Assembly: GCA_948146395.1 (NCBI GenBank)
Contig: OX411557.1
Coordinates: 39,015,689-39,079,688 of the forward strand
Reading direction: 5' to 3'
Length of the DNA: 64,000 nucleotides
From: Fragum whitleyi
Lineage: Eukaryota > Mollusca > Bivalvia > Cardiida > Cardiidae
Made by a program: the position numbers and the translations under genes. Shown here piece after piece: positions 42,801-45,800 of the stretch. Below the pieces are notes generated by a model. The model worked only from the letters and a program-made list of their open reading frames with translations, ran no database searches and was not told the origin of the DNA. Each line of letters opens with the position of its first letter. The stretch's first letter is position 1.

Positions 42801-45800
42801 AAATTTGTTTTTGAAAGAATCTTTATTTCTTCCTCTTTAACATTGCTTTGAAAGTGGAACAAGACTTCGGGCAACATCTTAAGATACAACAAATATGCTG
42901 TTTCTTATCATTGAAATTCCGTTTTCGACCAGAGCAAATTTCAAGTAATGATGGGTTGTCAAACTATACCATGTTCATTACATACTTAAATCAATGTGCA
43001 TCGGTCGATTGGACACATGAGATAAGTATTTAATTTGAACTCCTATTGTTAGAACATATATGTGTGTGTTACCATTTAATTATCGCATTCATAGTTAGTT
43101 GCAATTGACGTCCTTTCCATGGATCATTTCCAATATTTAACATTTGTAACTCACATAGGAACGAAGTGCACAAGGTGAGCTATTGTGATTGTCAAATGGC
43201 CGTCATGAGTGATCTGTCGTCCACATTTTTTAATACATCTTCTTCTCCTAAAACCGGTAGACTAATTTTGATGAAACTTTTGTGGAATGTTCCTTCGGCC
43301 AGGCTCTACCGAAGTAGTTCAAATAAATCAAATCTACCCTTAACTCTAATTTCCAAGGCAAAAATCTTCTCCTCTGAAACCAGAAGCCAGACAGCTTTCA
43401 TATTTGGTGTGTAGCACCATCTAGTGGACCGCTACAAGGACTATTGATATCACGACCCTAAGGTCATATTTTAGCCCTACCTGAATGCACCCTGTTTTAC
43501 ATAGAAGCAAACTACGCTGTAAAAATAATCTCTAAAACCAGAAGGCGGAAATCTTCATATGTTTAAGGTAGCATAATCTCGTGGACCTTTATCAAGCATG
43601 TTCATATCAAACCCTTGGAGTCAAATTTTAGCTCCGTCCGGACGTAACCCAGAAACAAAGAGCGAAATCTTTCAAAATCGACTTCTTTGAAACCATAAGA
43701 CAGAGAGCCTTTAAATTTTGGAAAGTAGCATAATCTTATGGACCTGTACTAAATGTGTTCCTATCATACCCTTGGGGTCAGTTTGGGATCAGCTCGGGTG
43801 CATCCCATTTTAAATAAAAACAAAATCGAAAGTTACGTAAAATCGTCTCTGTACCAAAAAGGTAGACATCTTTCAAAATTTTGTTTGTAAAACTATATAG
43901 TTGACCTCTATTTAAATATATAGTGGACCTCTACTAGTGTTCCCCATCCCCTATTGTACATAGACACAAAGGAGGAATTTTAAAAACTTTTATAAAAGTT
44001 TCATTTAATTGAATCTTTTAATACTCGCCCATATGTTCATATATAGTGTAAAATCATTGACACGACTGACCGTAACCTCTATTAGCATACATTACATGCT
44101 AGACTGATTTTCATATGGTACATGTATCTCCGTTAGGTCTCGTTTAACTTCGTAAACCAAGTTTCATAAAATATACCTATTAAATGACACTGTGCTAAGT
44201 AGATTCTTGTCATTACACGTGGAAAGATTAAAGAATCAAAAGACGAAAGACAGTGGTTCGAGCCACTAAGAGAGCTTATTTAATTTTCCTCTTATAGATT
44301 TTTTTCTTTTGAATAATATTGAATATCGGTCGATCACTCGATTCTCAAAGAGATTTGCGGTATGTTATAAACTATTTTATTTCCCGTTAGTTTCTTATCA
44401 TTATTATTATTTTTTTTTTTTTTTTCATTTTTTGGAATGGGCTTAACGCCTCTTTTTATATATCTTTCGTTCATATTGCGAGGGGTGAAAGGTTTAACTA
44501 TGGATGCCTGATATTTCTCTACCAATTCTACCACGACACATCTTTTTAGACTCCAATTGCTAATCCCACATAGATCTTCGATTTTCAACCAAAGTTTCTC
44601 TTTGGGCCCTTTGACAGCGTCTTGTGCTTTCCATATTTGAGTTCAGGAGATAAATTGCGATAAATGAAACGGGCTGTGCAAAACAATTATTGTCATTCAA
44701 ACACGAGATAACCAGTCAAATGGAGGCTAACAGAAACAAGAGGACCATGATGGTCCTAGATCGCTCACCTGAGTCTCTATGACCCCTGGGACATCACATT
44801 AAATAGATAGGCAGATGTCAAAAAGAAGATAATTGCCTAAGATCAAATACCATGGAACGTTCTCAGCGAAGAGCAAGACAGATATGCCTTTTTGCTCCTT
44901 GATTCTATGTAAAAAGGGATGCACCCGGGTGAACCCCAAAAGTGACCCCAGGGTCTTGATATGAACAAACTTGGAAGAGGTCGATAACATGATGCTACAT
45001 TCTAAATATGAAAGCTGTCTGCCTTCTGGTTTCAGAGAAGAAGATTTTTGAAGGTTTTCCCATTTTCACCCATCGTGCTAAGATGAGCTGAAAGGGATGC
45101 CCCCAGGTGGAGCCCAAATATGACCCAAGGGTCTTGATATGAACAAACTTGGTAGGGGCCCGTAAGATGATGCTACATACCAAAAATGAAAGCAGTGTGC
45201 CCTCTGGTTTCAAGTAAGAAGATTTTAAAAGATTTTCGCTCTTTGATTCTATGTAAAAAGGGTTGCGCCCGGGTGGAGCCCAAATATGATCCTAGGGTCT
45301 TGATATGAACAAACTTGATAGAGGTCCACTAGATGATGCTACATACCAAATATGAAAGCTGTCTGCCTTCTGGTTTCAGAGAAGAAGATTTTTGAAGATT
45401 TTTATTTTTTTAACCATTCGTGCTCATAAGAGATAAAGGGATGCACCTGTGAAAAGCCCAAATATGACCCAGGGGTCTTGATATGAACAAACTTGGTAGA
45501 GGCCCACTAGGTGATGCTACACACCAAAAATGAAAGCTGTATGCCATCTGGTTACAGAGAAAAAGATTTTTAAAGATTTTTGCTCTTTGATTCTATGTAA
45601 AAACGGTTGAGCCCGGGCAAAGCCCAAACATGACCCAAGGGTCTTGATAAGAATAAACTTGGTAGAGGTCCACTAGATGATGCTACATACCAAATATGAA
45701 AGCTGTCTGCCTTCTGGTTTCAGAGAAGAAGATTTTTGAAGATTTTCATTTTTTTACCCTTCATGCTCATAAGAGATAAAGGGATGCACCCGTGAAAAGC